A stretch of 64,000 bases of DNA from Verrucomicrobiota bacterium (GTDB lineage: Bacteria > Verrucomicrobiota > Verrucomicrobiia > Limisphaerales > JADJPG01), in contig JADJPG010000040.1 in the NCBI GenBank assembly GCA_016713365.1, positions 1 through 64,000 on the forward strand, read 5' to 3'. Under the pieces are notes generated by a model. It was not told the origin of the DNA. It searched no databases and saw only the letters and a list, made by a program, of their open reading frames with translations. Numbering within the stretch: the first letter of the stretch is position 1; each line of letters opens with the position of its first letter. Below, piece after piece: positions 28,496 to 39,171 of this stretch. The position numbers and the translations under genes are program-made.

Positions 28496-30167
28496 ATGAG
28501 TATCACTCAGATATTGCTCGATAAGGGGCTCCTGACGGTGGAGCAGATGAGCGAGGCGATGGCCCTGCAAAAGGCAGAGGACATGCGGCTCGATCGCGCG
28601 CTCGTGCAGCTTGGCCATCTCACCGAACGACAGTTGCTCGAGGTGATGTCCGAGCATCTTCACATTCCCATGGTGAACTTGGAGTCCGTGACGATCGATC
28701 CCGAGACGCTCCGCGCGCTGCCGTCGAAGGTTGTCTATCGCAAGAAGCTCGTTCCCATCTCGCGGGCCAACGGCACGCTCAACGTGGCTACCAGCGACGC
28801 GTTTGATCTCTACGCGTTCGATGACATCCGGTTGATGACCGGCCTGAACATCCAGCCCGTGCTCGCGCCAAGCGAAGACATCGAAAAGTTGATCAAGGCG
28901 CACTACGGACTTGGTGGAAATACGCTCGACGAAATGGTCGGCGCGGACGATTCCGAGGACGACGGCGTCGTGACCGAAGGCAATGAGGATTTGCTGGAGA
29001 TGGCGCAGGAGGCGAGCGTCATCAAGCTCGTCAACGAGATCATCCTCGAAGCGGTGAACGAGCGGGCGAGCGACATTCACATCGAGCCGTACGAGCATCA
29101 CATGTCGATCCGCTACCGCATCGACGGCGTGTTGCAGGAGGCGTCGCTCCCGCCGCAGATCCACCGGTTCCGTGCGGCGATCATCAGCCGCATCAAGATT
29201 CTCTCCAGCCTGAACATCGCCGAGCGCCGCATCCCGCAGGACGGCCGCATCAAGTTCAACGTCGGCGGGCGGCAGATCGACGTTCGCGTGAGCGTTATCC
29301 CGATGCTCTTCGGCGAAGGCGTCGTGATGCGTCTGCTCGACAAGTCGAACGTGCTCTTCACGCTGCCGCAGCTCGGCATGGACCCGCACACCTTCGGGCT
29401 TTTCAGTGGGCTCATCGAGCGCCCGCACGGCATCATTCTCGTCACGGGTCCGACCGGCGCCGGTAAAACCACGACACTATACGCGGCGCTGAACGCGATT
29501 GTCGGTCCCGGCATCAAAGTCATCACCGTGGAAGATCCGGCGGAATACAATCTCGCGGGCGTGAACCAGATTCCGGTGAACGCCGGCGTCGGCATGACCT
29601 TCGAGCGCGGGTTGCGCGCGATTCTGCGTCACGATCCGGATGTCGTGATGATCGGGGAAATTCGCGACAAGGAAACCGCCGAAGCCGCCACGCAGGCGTC
29701 GCTTACCGGTCACTTGGTGCTGTCCACGCTGCACACGAACGACGCGGCGTCGGCGCCGACGCGCTTGATCGAAATGGGCGTGGAGCCGTTCCTCGTCAGC
29801 AGCACGCTGGCCGGCGCGATGGCGCAACGTCTCGTGCGTCGCATCTGCTCGAAGTGCAAGGCGGAGTACGAGCCGGACTACGACAAGCTCCCGAAAGATT
29901 TCAAACTCGAACGCGGCACGAAGCTTCTGCGCGGCACCGGCTGCCCCGAACTGCCGCAACACCGGCTACCGCGGCCGGAGCGGTCTCTACGAGCTCATGG
30001 TCATGAACGACGAGATCTCTCATAAGATCATGGACCGCGCACCGTCGCCCCAAGTAGTGGCCGTCGCGCGTGCGGCGGGCATGCGTCTGCTGCGCGAGGA
30101 TGGCTGGGACAAGGTCCGCGCCGGCGCGACGACGGTTGACGAAGTGGTGATGTGTACGGCGCTGTAA
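28496..30167 (+). CDS. gspE: Type II secretion/PilB-like ATPase GspE, apparent frameshift
   Basis: Cytoplasmic hexameric ATPase powering pseudopilus assembly. 556 residues after repair. An N-terminal MshEN-type domain (ITQILLDKGLLTVEQM) is followed by Walker A GPTGAGKTTT, the Asp box (ITVEDPAEYNLAGVNQI), Walker B (DPDVVMIGEIRD) and the His box (GHLVLSTLHTNDAA). The zinc tetracysteine site is CSKC, then CPEC, the second pair seen only after deleting the extra C at 29951 (giving GCPECRNTGYRGRSGLYEL). Without repair the frame ends early at 30025. First gene of the T2SS operon. Confidence 0.92.
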
Positions 30168-30171
30168 CGGA

Positions 30172-31380
30172 ATGCCCCAGTTCCAATACATCGCGATGAC
30201 CGAGGCCGGCCAGAAGGTCACCGGCGCGCTCGAAGCCGAGAGCGAAGCTGCGGCACTGCGGGCGATTGAGGACAAAAAACTTTTCCCTGTCTCCGTCAAA
30301 GGCAAAGGCGTGAATGCCGCCGGTGAAGCCGCTCCGCGCAAGCGCAAGGTCAAATCCCGCGACCTCGGCCTGATGTACGGGCAGCTCGCGGACCTGATCG
30401 GCTCCGGCGTGCCGTTGTTGCGCGCGCTGGATTCGCTCATCAAGTCCACCGTGAGCGCCTCGCTCAAGGAATTGCTCAAGGAAATCCGCACCTCCATCTC
30501 AGAAGGCAAGACCCTCACGGAATCGATGCGGCAGTATCCGGAAGTTTTCCCGACGCTGCACACGGCGATGATTCAGGCGGGCGAACGCGCGGCGTTCATG
30601 GAGGAGGTTTTGCGCAGCTTGTCCGGCTTCCTTGAACGTTTCGAGGAACTGCGCAGCAAGGTGATGGGCGCGTTGATTTATCCGGCGCTGCTCAGCGCGC
30701 TCGGGGCGACGGTGATGGTTCTCGCGCTGATTTTCTTCGTGCCGAAATTCGAGCCGCTGCTCGCGAATGCCAAGAAGCCGCTGCCCACCGAGCTGATGTT
30801 CACCGCGAGCAAAATCATGCGCAGCCACTGGTATGTGGTCATTCTCGGCGGCGCGGGATTGGTGGCGCTGGTGTGGGCGAATCTCAAGAGCGAGAAAGCG
30901 AAGCGCGCGATGGAGAAATGGCGCTTGAAGATTCCCGTGGTCGGCACGGCGTTCCGGCTGCTGGCCATCACGCGCTTCTGCCGCATTCTCGGCACGATGC
31001 TGGCGAACGGCGTGCCGCTGTTGCAGGCGCTGAAGATTTCCAAGGACGCGACGGGCTCGGCGATTCTTGGCGACCGCATTGCCGAAGCCGCGGACGCGGT
31101 GCGCGACGGTAAACGTCTCTCTGAACCGCTGGCGGAAGGCGACTTCTTCCCGGAACAAATTCTCGCGATGATTTCCGTGGCCGAGGAATCCAACAAGCTC
31201 GACAAGGTGCTGGTGCAGATCGCGGACACCGTGGAGCGTCGGACGAACCGTCAGGTGGATCAAGCGGTGCGCCTCATCGAGCCGGCGATCCTCTGTCTCG
31301 TCGCCGCGGGCATTGGCTTTCTGGCGCTCGGTTTGTTGCTGCCAATCTTCACGATGGCGAGTTCGCTCGGGCAGAAGTAG
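30172..31380 (+). CDS. gspF: Type II secretion inner-membrane platform protein GspF
   Basis: Polytopic inner-membrane platform of the T2SS. 402 residues with two GspF domains (first from LGLMYGQLADLIGSGVPLLRAL, second from ITRFCRILGTMLANGVPLLQAL) and three membrane helices, the last at the C-terminus. It starts five bases after gspE. Confidence 0.94.
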   Translation: MPQFQYIAMTEAGQKVTGALEAESEAAALRAIEDKKLFPVSVKGKGVNAAGEAAPRKRKVKSRDLGLMYGQLADLIGSGVPLLRALDSLIKSTVSASLKELLKEIRTSISEGKTLTESMRQYPEVFPTLHTAMIQAGERAAFMEEVLRSLSGFLERFEELRSKVMGALIYPALLSALGATVMVLALIFFVPKFEPLLANAKKPLPTELMFTASKIMRSHWYVVILGGAGLVALVWANLKSEKAKRAMEKWRLKIPVVGTAFRLLAITRFCRILGTMLANGVPLLQALKISKDATGSAILGDRIAEAADAVRDGKRLSEPLAEGDFFPEQILAMISVAEESNKLDKVLVQIADTVERRTNRQVDQAVRLIEPAILCLVAAGIGFLALGLLLPIFTMASSLGQK

Positions 31381-31452
31381 TTCATTCTCCTCCCAAGAAA
31401 CTCTTCGGTCGTCCCTAATCGATCCGTGGTTCGGGTCGATGATCTTGGAGTG

Positions 31453-32106
31453 ATGAAGTGGTGGCATACGGTGCCTTGGAAGAACCTGAAGAGCGTCTTC
31501 CGGGGCTTGCTCTGTCTGTTGATGGTCGCCACCGGCGGCGGTCTGGCTGGCGCTTCCGAGTACTCCAATCGCGAGCTGGGGTTTCGGATGCGAGTGCCGG
31601 ATGATTTTGAGGATGTCTCGAGTGCGTCGCGTCCGAAGGGGGCTTTGTTCATGAAGGCGAAGTTCAATCGCGACAAGAGCGTGGCGCGGTTGATGAATGT
31701 TCAAGACCTGGGTGAGGTCATCCGGCAGGACGCGGATCTCTCGACGCTGAAACGGCGTTCCGGGAATGTGACGCAGGAAAAAATGCGCTGGCGGGATTTG
31801 GACGTGGATGTGTTTTGCGTCACGGAGGGTGAGGCGGGGATGGTCTACGTGTCGTTGAACGCGCAGGTGCCGCTGCGGACGCGCGGGATTCAGGTGAGCA
31901 TGTCGGCGCTGAAAACCGAGGAACGGGCGTTGCGTCAGGAAATGGCGAAGATCCTGGCCGGTATCGAAGGTCCGAGCAACTGGGTGAGCGACGGGGAACG
32001 CTCCGCGCTGAAGTCGTCCGAAACCATGCGCACGGTGGTGACGGTCTCATCGTTGGTGGTGTTGGTAGGAGCGGCGCTGTGGGGCATCTCCAAGGTCCAG
32101 ACGTAG
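31453..32106 (+). CDS. Unknown membrane-anchored periplasmic protein within the T2SS operon
   Basis: A 217-residue protein. The ATG at 31453 is preceded by a GGAG element. It has an N-terminal signal sequence (FRGLLCLLMVATGGGLAGA), a mixed alpha/beta middle that begins ELGFRMRVPDDFEDV, and a C-terminal membrane helix (VVTVSSLVVLVGAALWGIS). I do not recognise a T2SS family. Its place between gspF and gspG suggests an accessory role in this system. The 207 bases following it hold no gene and probably include a promoter for gspG. Confidence 0.65.
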   Translation: MKWWHTVPWKNLKSVFRGLLCLLMVATGGGLAGASEYSNRELGFRMRVPDDFEDVSSASRPKGALFMKAKFNRDKSVARLMNVQDLGEVIRQDADLSTLKRRSGNVTQEKMRWRDLDVDVFCVTEGEAGMVYVSLNAQVPLRTRGIQVSMSALKTEERALRQEMAKILAGIEGPSNWVSDGERSALKSSETMRTVVTVSSLVVLVGAALWGISKVQT

Positions 32107-32313
32107 CCAGAAGTGGGCACGCGGGCGTCGGGGGGAACGGAGGGGAGAGTCGAAATTCGGGTCGCGGAGAGTTCGGTGGTCCGTACTTCCCCGTGAAAAT
32201 CTTTGAAGTTACGGCGTAAACACGCGTCGAAAAACCCGTGGCCAAGGTACTTGCGCCTTGCGATAAGCTTTTTGCTTTCGCTAAGTTCGAGCCAGAGCCA
32301 CTAAAACTTAGTC

Positions 32314-32829
32314 ATGAATTTAAAGACCATTCATTCGCTCCGGAATCGTCGCTCCCAACGCGCCGGCTTCACCCTCATCGAAATCCTTCTCGTCATCGTC
32401 ATCATCCTCCTGCTGGCGGGCGCGCTCGTTGTCTTCGTGCTGCCCCAACAGGAAGGTGCGGAAAAGAACACCACCCGGCTCAAGCTGGGTCAGGTAGCCA
32501 CCGCGCTGGACACCTATCGCCTGAACCTCGGCCATTATCCGACGGAACAGGAAGGCGGCCTCGATGCGTTAATGAAGAAGCCGCAGTTCGAGAACGAGCG
32601 CATGGGTGAGAAATGGCAGGGCCCGTATCTCAAGCCCGGCACGTTGCTCGACGATCCGTGGGGTCACTTGCTCAAGTACGAGCTGGTTGATCGCGCGACC
32701 GAGGGCGAGAAGAAGGGCGGCTTGCCGTACAAGCTTTTCTCCGTCGGGCCTGATGGCCAGTCGGACACGGACGACGACATCCAGCACGCCGCGGACAGCG
32801 AGAAGGAACCTTCCGCGGGCACGCCATAA
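32314..32829 (+). CDS. gspG: Major pseudopilin GspG
   Basis: Main subunit of the T2SS pseudopilus. 171 residues with the prepilin peptidase site RAG/FTLIEILLVI (Glu at +5) and a hydrophobic stem. The GspG body shows ALDTYRLNLGHYPTEQEGG and DPWGHLLKYE, and a calcium-site region near GPDGQSDTDDDI. The tail after the calcium loop is about 14 residues longer than usual. Confidence 0.95.
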   Translation: MNLKTIHSLRNRRSQRAGFTLIEILLVIVIILLLAGALVVFVLPQQEGAEKNTTRLKLGQVATALDTYRLNLGHYPTEQEGGLDALMKKPQFENERMGEKWQGPYLKPGTLLDDPWGHLLKYELVDRATEGEKKGGLPYKLFSVGPDGQSDTDDDIQHAADSEKEPSAGTP

Positions 32830-32838
32830 GCCCGCCGC

Positions 32839-33600
32839 ATGGGAATCCGCACCGTTTCTCGAATCGCGCAGAGACGGGCGGGGTTCACCTTGGTGGAGCT
32901 GTTGTTGGTGACGGTGCTGTTGCTGATGATGGCCGGCGCGGTGATCTTCAGCTTCTCCACCCTCCAGAAGAACGCGACTCTCGACGAGGGCGCGTCCCAG
33001 ATCGAAGCCCTCTTCCGTTACGCCCGGGCCCAGGCTGCCAGCAGTGGTCGCCTGGTTCGAATCGCCTTCGAGGAAGATGTGGGTGACGGACTGGAGGTAC
33101 CGCTCGGCAACCTCCGCGTGGAATGGGAATCGGATCCGCTGAACGCTCCGGGCCTCTTCAGCGAGCTGCCGGACGCCGCCGGGCTGAGCCGCAGTATCAC
33201 AGAGCTGGTACGCATTGAATTTGTGAAGGCCGTCGAGCCGGATCTGGAGACGCTGGAATCCACGGTGTCGGCGGGTGTCGGGGGTGAATCCGGCGGCGAG
33301 ACGAACGAATCGGTCTGGATCACGTTCCCGCCGGTAACGTTTTTTCCGGACGGTTCGAGCGAATCGAGCGAGCTCACCATTGCCTCGCGGGATGAGGAAG
33401 ACGGTCGGCGCGTGATTCTGAAACTCGCCGGCCTGACGGGCATTGTGCGACGCACGATGCGGGCGGCGGAAGAGACATTCACGGATGCCCCGGAGCCTGC
33501 GGGCGAAAGGTCCGACGCGGCAATGACTGAGGCGGTATCAGGGGAAAAGGTGAGCGAATCGCCCCTGCCGAAACTCGACGAGGACGAAGAGACGAAGTGA
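32839..33600 (+). CDS. gspH: GspH-like minor pseudopilin
   Basis: A 253-residue pseudopilin with the cleavage site RAG/FTLVELLLVT and a globular domain with ALFRYARAQAASSGRLVRI, the pattern of GspH/FimT proteins. It is longer than typical GspH, with an acidic, Thr/Ser/Glu-rich C-terminus. Gene order supports the name. Its stop overlaps the next start in GTGA. Confidence 0.85.
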   Translation: MGIRTVSRIAQRRAGFTLVELLLVTVLLLMMAGAVIFSFSTLQKNATLDEGASQIEALFRYARAQAASSGRLVRIAFEEDVGDGLEVPLGNLRVEWESDPLNAPGLFSELPDAAGLSRSITELVRIEFVKAVEPDLETLESTVSAGVGGESGGETNESVWITFPPVTFFPDGSSESSELTIASRDEEDGRRVILKLAGLTGIVRRTMRAAEETFTDAPEPAGERSDAAMTEAVSGEKVSESPLPKLDEDEETK

Positions 33601-34085
33601 ACTTGGGACGGACAACAACGGTGCGGATCGTGACGTGCGCCAGCGGCTTCCCGCCGCAGGCAGCGCGCGGCGCCGTGCTGCTCGAAGTTCTGCTCGCGCT
33701 CATGCTCTTTGCGGTCACGGCGGCGATCATCACGTCGAGCATGAACGCCTCGATGGACGGCCTTGAACGATTAAAGCGCAACACGCACGCGGCGAATCTC
33801 GCGGCAACGACCTTTGCGGAACTGGAACTTGGCCTTCGTCCGGCCGACGCGAGCGGCGAGCAGGCGCTGGAAAAGCCGTTCGATGCGTGGACGTGCGAGC
33901 TGTCACGAGTCGGCGCCGAAAACGAGTCCGGCGAAGCGAGCGACCTGACTCAGATCGAAGTCATCCTGCGGCACAAGGATTCCGAACTCGTCTATCGTCA
34001 GATGCAGTGGCTGAAACTGCCGGCGGCGAAGGCGGCAACCGATGAAACGCCCCTGACTGCGGGCACGGGAGGGGTGAGCGAATGA
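33597..34085 (+). CDS. gspI: GspI-like minor pseudopilin
   Basis: A 162-residue pseudopilin with the site RG/AVLLEVLLALMLFAV (Glu at +5). Order and size fit GspI, which helps form the pseudopilus tip with J and K. It uses a GTG start overlapping the gspH stop. The 97 bases after it hold no gene. Confidence 0.8.
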   Translation: MNLGRTTTVRIVTCASGFPPQAARGAVLLEVLLALMLFAVTAAIITSSMNASMDGLERLKRNTHAANLAATTFAELELGLRPADASGEQALEKPFDAWTCELSRVGAENESGEASDLTQIEVILRHKDSELVYRQMQWLKLPAAKAATDETPLTAGTGGVSE

Positions 34086-34182
34086 GGAGGATCCTCGCAT
34101 CGACCGATCGCCGTAGGCACGAACCGCGGGGGGCCGGCGGGGGCGATGCCCGCGCCGTTGGTCATGGCGCGAGGTTGGAGCC

Positions 34183-34965
34183 ATGCCAGTGCGGTTCTCC
34201 TCACGTCGTCGGCTACACGAGACTGGCTTCACGCTGGTGGAAGTGATTCTCGCGATCGGCCTCGCCATTGTGATCCTGGTCACGGCGATGTCGTTCTATC
34301 ATCAAGCGTCCGATTTGCGCCGACAGCTCGTGGTTGCATCTGAACAAGTCTCGACCATCCGGCTGGTGATGGATCGGCTCACGGCCGAATTGCGAATGGC
34401 GCGTTCGCACGACTGGGAAGGGTTCAATGGCGACTCGACGTCCCTCCGCTTCGTAAAATGCGAGCCGATCGCTTCGTCCGCGTGGACGCGCAATCAGGCT
34501 GTGTCGGATCTGCGGCTGGTCAGCTACGGCGCGGCAACTGGGCTCGACGGGACGAACACAATGGTCGTCGGGCTGAATCGTTCTGAAAGTCTGGCGGTGG
34601 AGATTCGCCAGTCGCGCGCCACTGCTGCGCCGCTCGATGCTGCGCCCACGACGGCTTCCTCCAACGCGACGACCAACGTCGCATCTGGCGAGCCGCTCAC
34701 CGACGTGATTCGTTTCGTTCACTTCCGCTATTGGGACGGCGCGACTTGGGTTGAAGAGTGGGCTGACGTGGTTCCGCCTTTGGCCGTTGAAGTGAGCTTT
34801 GGTCTCGATCCGCAGCCGGACGATGCCTTGCCGGATGAGTATCCATTTGAAGTCTTCCGCCGCATCATCGCGCTGCCGGGTGGACGCGAGAGTGATCCGT
34901 TTGCGGAGTTCTTCGCGGAAGAACTGGCTGGCAGCAGTTCCAAAGCAACGGAGGTGTCGCCGTGA
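34183..34965 (+). CDS. gspJ: GspJ-like minor pseudopilin
   Basis: A 260-residue pseudopilin with the site TG/FTLVEVILAIGLAIV and then RLVMDRLTAELRMA, the usual GspJ helix extension. A GGAG element precedes the ATG. The stop overlaps the gspK start in GTGA. Size and position support GspJ. Confidence 0.83.
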   Translation: MPVRFSSRRRLHETGFTLVEVILAIGLAIVILVTAMSFYHQASDLRRQLVVASEQVSTIRLVMDRLTAELRMARSHDWEGFNGDSTSLRFVKCEPIASSAWTRNQAVSDLRLVSYGAATGLDGTNTMVVGLNRSESLAVEIRQSRATAAPLDAAPTTASSNATTNVASGEPLTDVIRFVHFRYWDGATWVEEWADVVPPLAVEVSFGLDPQPDDALPDEYPFEVFRRIIALPGGRESDPFAEFFAEELAGSSSKATEVSP

Positions 34966-36399
34966 AGCTTTGTCCGAGGCAATTCGCACCACGCGGCTTC
35001 ATCCTCATTGCGGTGCTTGTGCTGGTGATGCTCATCTCGATGATCGCCATCAGCCTCATGTTCCAATTGAAGGCGGCGGACACCGCGGTGAGTGCGGGTT
35101 CCGGCGGAGAGCAGGCATGGTCCGCGGCGATGAGCGGCGTGCAGGAAGCCATTCGCGTCGCGCGCGGGGCGAAGCCGGGCTTGACCGACTGGGGAGGACA
35201 ACGCGGGCGCGTTCAAGGATCGACTCGTCTTCGATGACGTCTCCGAGCGCTGGTATTTCACCGTGTACTCGCCCGCTTCGAGCGACGACGCGCTTAGCGA
35301 AATGCGTTACGGGCTGACGTCCGAGGCAAGCAAGCTGAACGTCAACGCCGCGCACACGACGAACTTGATTCACCTGCCTCGCATGACGGCTCAATTGATC
35401 GCCGGGTTGCGCGACTTTGTGGATTGGGACAGCACGGTGCGGCCGGATGGCGCCGAGCAGGATTTCTACGATGCGTTGCCGCGCGCTTACACGATTCGCA
35501 ACGGCGCGCTCGATACGCTCGATGAGTTGCTGCTGGTTCGGGGCTTTACTCCCGCATTGCTCTACGGTGAAGATGCGAACATGAACTGGCGCCTCGACGT
35601 GAACGAGAACGATGGCGACGAGCGTTTCCCTTCGGACAATGCCGACGGGAAGCTTGATCGCGGTTTCAGCCAGTTCCTGACGGTCGCTTCCTACGATCCG
35701 AACGAAGACAACGAAGGCATCCCGCGCACGAACCTGAACCTTGCCAACGATCCGCTCCCGCAGATCGAACTGCCCGCGCCGCTCACCAATTTCATTTACC
35801 AGCTTCGCACCAACAAACAGTCCGTCGCGCATCCCGTGGATCTGCTCGACGCGAAGCTGACCTGGACGAACGCGAACGGCACAAAGGCCGAGCTGGCCAG
35901 CGGTGTGGGGAAGGAAGAACTCGCGCTCGTGCTGGACTTGTTCACGACGAGCAACGAAAGCCGTTTCGACGGTTTGATCGATGTGAACACGGCGTCCATC
36001 GCGGTGTTGCGCACGGTGCAGGGTATTGATGAGCCGCTCGCGGAGAGCATCGTCTCCGGCCGCCGCAGCATCAGTCCGGAACGCCGAGGCAGTCTCGCGT
36101 GGCTGTTGCAGGAAGGCGTCGTGGACGTTCCGAAGTTCAAGGAGATCGCGCCGCTGCTCACCGCGCGCAGCCGGCAGTTCAGTTTCCACGTTGTCGGCTA
36201 CGGCGTGCCGAGCGGACGGTATCGCGTGCTGGAGGTCATCATTGATGTCGCCGGCGACGAGCCTCGCATCACTTACCTGCGCGATTTGACCAAGCTCGGA
36301 ATGCCGTTCCCTTTAACCGGCCCAGAAATGACGACGACGGCGAGTAACGGCGGCGCGCGCGGAGCGACTCGCTCTACCATGGAGGTGCCGCGTGGCTAA
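34962..36399 (+). CDS. gspK: GspK-like minor pseudopilin, apparent frameshift
   Basis: Tip pseudopilin, 478 residues after repair. The leader site RG/FILIAVLVLVMLISMI lacks Glu at +5, as is normal for GspK. The frame breaks at the GGGG run 35189-35192. Removing one G yields DWEDNAGAFKDRLVFDD, and the second frame continues with SKLNVNAAHTTNL and the GspK helix-hairpin-helix-like region DVNTASIAVLRTVQGIDE. It overlaps both neighbours by a few bases. Confidence 0.85.
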
Positions 36400-38103
36400 G
36401 GCGTCGCTGCAGAACCTCATCAAGCTGCCGCAGCTGAAGTCGCGTCGGCGTCAGCGCGGGCCGAGCCAGTCGACCGGGCTCGTTGTCGAAGGCCAGATGT
36501 TGCGCGTCGTGCAGGCGACCGTATCCGGCGGCAAGACCACGATTCAACGCGTCGCTTCGGCGCCATTGGAATTTCCGGCGGACTCTGATGTCGCCGATCC
36601 TAATGTGATCGGTCCGGCCATTGCGCGAGCGCTGAAGAAGCTGAAATCAAGCCCGGCGCAGTTGTCATGGGTGTGCCGCGCGCGCAGGTGGTTTTGCGCA
36701 CGCTCACTGTTCCGGTGCTGGAAGACATCCGCGAACTTGCCTCGATGGTTCACTTGCAGGTCAGCAAGGATCTTCCGTTCCGCATGGACGAGGCGGTTGT
36801 TGATTTCAAAGTCCGTCGCAAGATCGTTCCGCCCGTCCCGCGTGTGGAAGGCGATGCCAAAATTGAGATCGCGGATGCTCCACCGCCGAAGTTGGAAGTG
36901 CTCGTCGCCGCGGTGAAGCGCAGCCTGGTGGAATCGGTCGAGCAGACCGCTGCCGCCGCCGGGTTAAAAGTGTGCGCGCTCGGTTTGTTGCCCTACGCGA
37001 ATGTTCGCGCGCTCGATGCGTTCAAGCTTGTGGACGACGAGCAGGCGGTCGCGCTGGTGTCGCTCCGGCCGGACGAGATGAACATCGACGTCATCGCGCA
37101 GCAGACGTTGCTCTTCAGTCGTGGCGCGAACGTGAAGCTGCCGCCGGAAAAACCGGCGACCGCCGACGCAACGGTTCCGAAAGTTGACGCGCCGGGTTCC
37201 GACACGACGAGCTTCATCCGCCCTGAAAGTTTCGCGGAGATGGTGACCATCGAGGTTGTGCGCAGCCTGCACGCGTTCTCGGGAGTGGAACCGAATCGCA
37301 GTGTGGCGCGCGTCGCGGTGAGCGGCGTCACCGGCCACGAGGCGAGTGTCGTTGAGGCGATTGAGAAACGTCTCAACCGACCCTGCACGTTGCTCGATCC
37401 GGGAACGGTCTTCGATCTTCCCGCCGAAGCGCGCGAACATGTCGCGGGCGCGTTGCCGGCGATCGGTCTGGCGCTCGGGTGCGGGGACGAGAGCGGGCTG
37501 CCGTTTGATTTCCTGAATCCGAAGAAGCCCGCGGTGCAGCGCGACATGCGGCGCATTCGCATTCTCGCCGGCGCGGCGGCCGCAGTGGCGCTCTTCATCT
37601 TCACGCTGGCGATCCGGCAGCATCTGATCAACCGCCACCAGAAGGTGCTGACCCAGCTTCAGGCTCAGTTCAGCGCCGAGGACAAGCAGAGGAAAACCTT
37701 CCAAGCGATGGTGCGTCACGCGGGTGTGGTGCGCGACTGGACCGATGGCGGTCGCAACTGGCTGGATCATTACGCGTATCTCTCAGCGGTGCTGCCGGCG
37801 AGCGAGGAAGTTTACATCACGTCGCTCGCGGTCAGCGGCACGGGCTTGATTCGACTGAGCGTCCAGGCGCGGAGCGGCGAGACGCTGGCGAAGCTCGACA
37901 AGCAACTGCGCGCCGCCGGTTACGACGTGAAGCCGCTGGCCATCACGCCCGGCGCAGACCGGCATGGATACGACTTTCGTTCGACGGTGGAGCTGATCAT
38001 TCCACCCAAGCAGGTGCTCGATCTTTCCAAGGTCAAAACGCCGCCGCGTCCGGCGGACGATGTCTCGCTTGATCCTTCGTTCAACAAGGGAGGTGGCGGA
38101 TGA
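36392..38103 (+). CDS. GspL-like protein (PilM/PilN-type fusion), apparent frameshift
   Basis: About 570 residues after repair. The N-terminal two thirds has an actin-like ATPase plan as in PilM/GspL (GLVVEGQMLRVVQ at the start, AVVMGVPRAQVVLRTL). This is followed by a membrane helix (ILAGAAAAVALFIFTLAI) and a periplasmic coiled coil/ferredoxin-like domain as in PilN. The frame breaks at AAA 36644-36646. One more A gives LKIKPGAVVMG and joins the two parts. In the T2SS, GspL links the ATPase to the periplasmic assembly. It starts with GTG inside the end of gspK. Confidence 0.8.
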
Positions 38104-39131
38104 ATCGTCGCGAAAAGATTCTCGCGGGTTGCATCGGCGGACTCATCGGGCTTGGAGCGCTCGGCTTTGGAGTGCGCGGGTTCATTTTTGCGCCGCTCAA
38201 GAAGATTGATCGGGATGCCGCCGTGGTGCGCGACAAGTTGGACAAGCTCGCCAAGGATCGCCGCGCGTTCTTCGATGCGGAGGATCGCATGAAGAACTGG
38301 GCGCTGACGACGTTCGCCGACACGGTGGACCAGGCGAGCGCGAAGTCCGGCGAGATGCTGACGAAGCTGATCCTCAAGAGCGGCCTGTCGGAGGATGAAT
38401 TCACCCGGCTGCCGGTCGGCCCGCGCAAGCTTGCGGGCGGTGCGGCGCAGGAGATCGGCTGGAACGTCCAGGGCGACGGCAAACTGACGGACGTGATCGA
38501 TCTGGTGTTCGCGCTGCAAACGTCGCCGTATTTGCACCGAATCGACGGGCTTTCGATCAAGCCAGGTGACGCGGCTGGATACGTGCGCGTCAGCTTCCGC
38601 TTTCTGACGCTCGTGATCGATTCCGCGCCGGAAGTGAAGCGCAAGGAGATCGCGGCGAAGTACACGTTGGAGAGTCCCGAGCGCCACATTTACGACGGCA
38701 TCGTCTCGCGCGATTTGCTACGGCCCTACATCAAGCGTCCCTCACCGCCGCCTGTGCCGCCGACCACGCCGGGCACGAGTCCCGGCAACATCGCTCAGAA
38801 CGGCGCGAAGCCCGGTGTTCCTCCGGGGCCGGAAAGTTTCCGCGTGGTGTCGCTCTCCGAATGGATGGGCCAGCCGGAGATTCACGTGTTTGATGTCACT
38901 GCTCGAAAGACGGCGCGTTACAAGGCAGGTGATGCGCTCGCAGGCGGCACGATCGTTTGTGTGGATTACCGTCCGCAACCGATGCCGGGCAACGAGATGT
39001 TGCGCTCGGACAGCCGCGTGATTGTGAAGGTCGGAGCTGAGTACTTCGCCATCGAACGCGGCAAGACGCTCGCGGACAAACGCAAGCTGACCGCAGATCA
39101 ACTGCCCTCCGGCATGGCCAAAGCAAAATGA
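38100..39131 (+). CDS. GspM/PilO-like protein with extra C-terminal domain
   Basis: A 343-residue protein. One N-terminal membrane helix (ILAGCIGGLIGLGALGFGV) is followed by a coiled coil and a PilO/GspM-like domain. A Pro-rich linker (PPPVPPTTPGTSPG) then leads to a C-terminal beta domain of about 90 residues (FRVVSLSEWMGQPEIHVFD, then GGTIVCVDYRP). Position after the GspL-like gene, with an ATGA overlap, supports GspM. The C-terminal domain might stand in for the missing GspC or PilP, which contact the secretin; that is inference. Confidence 0.7.
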   Translation: MNRREKILAGCIGGLIGLGALGFGVRGFIFAPLKKIDRDAAVVRDKLDKLAKDRRAFFDAEDRMKNWALTTFADTVDQASAKSGEMLTKLILKSGLSEDEFTRLPVGPRKLAGGAAQEIGWNVQGDGKLTDVIDLVFALQTSPYLHRIDGLSIKPGDAAGYVRVSFRFLTLVIDSAPEVKRKEIAAKYTLESPERHIYDGIVSRDLLRPYIKRPSPPPVPPTTPGTSPGNIAQNGAKPGVPPGPESFRVVSLSEWMGQPEIHVFDVTARKTARYKAGDALAGGTIVCVDYRPQPMPGNEMLRSDSRVIVKVGAEYFAIERGKTLADKRKLTADQLPSGMAKAK

Positions 39132-39171
39132 ATTTCACCCGCATCACCGAATCCAAGTTTGAGGACAAGTC

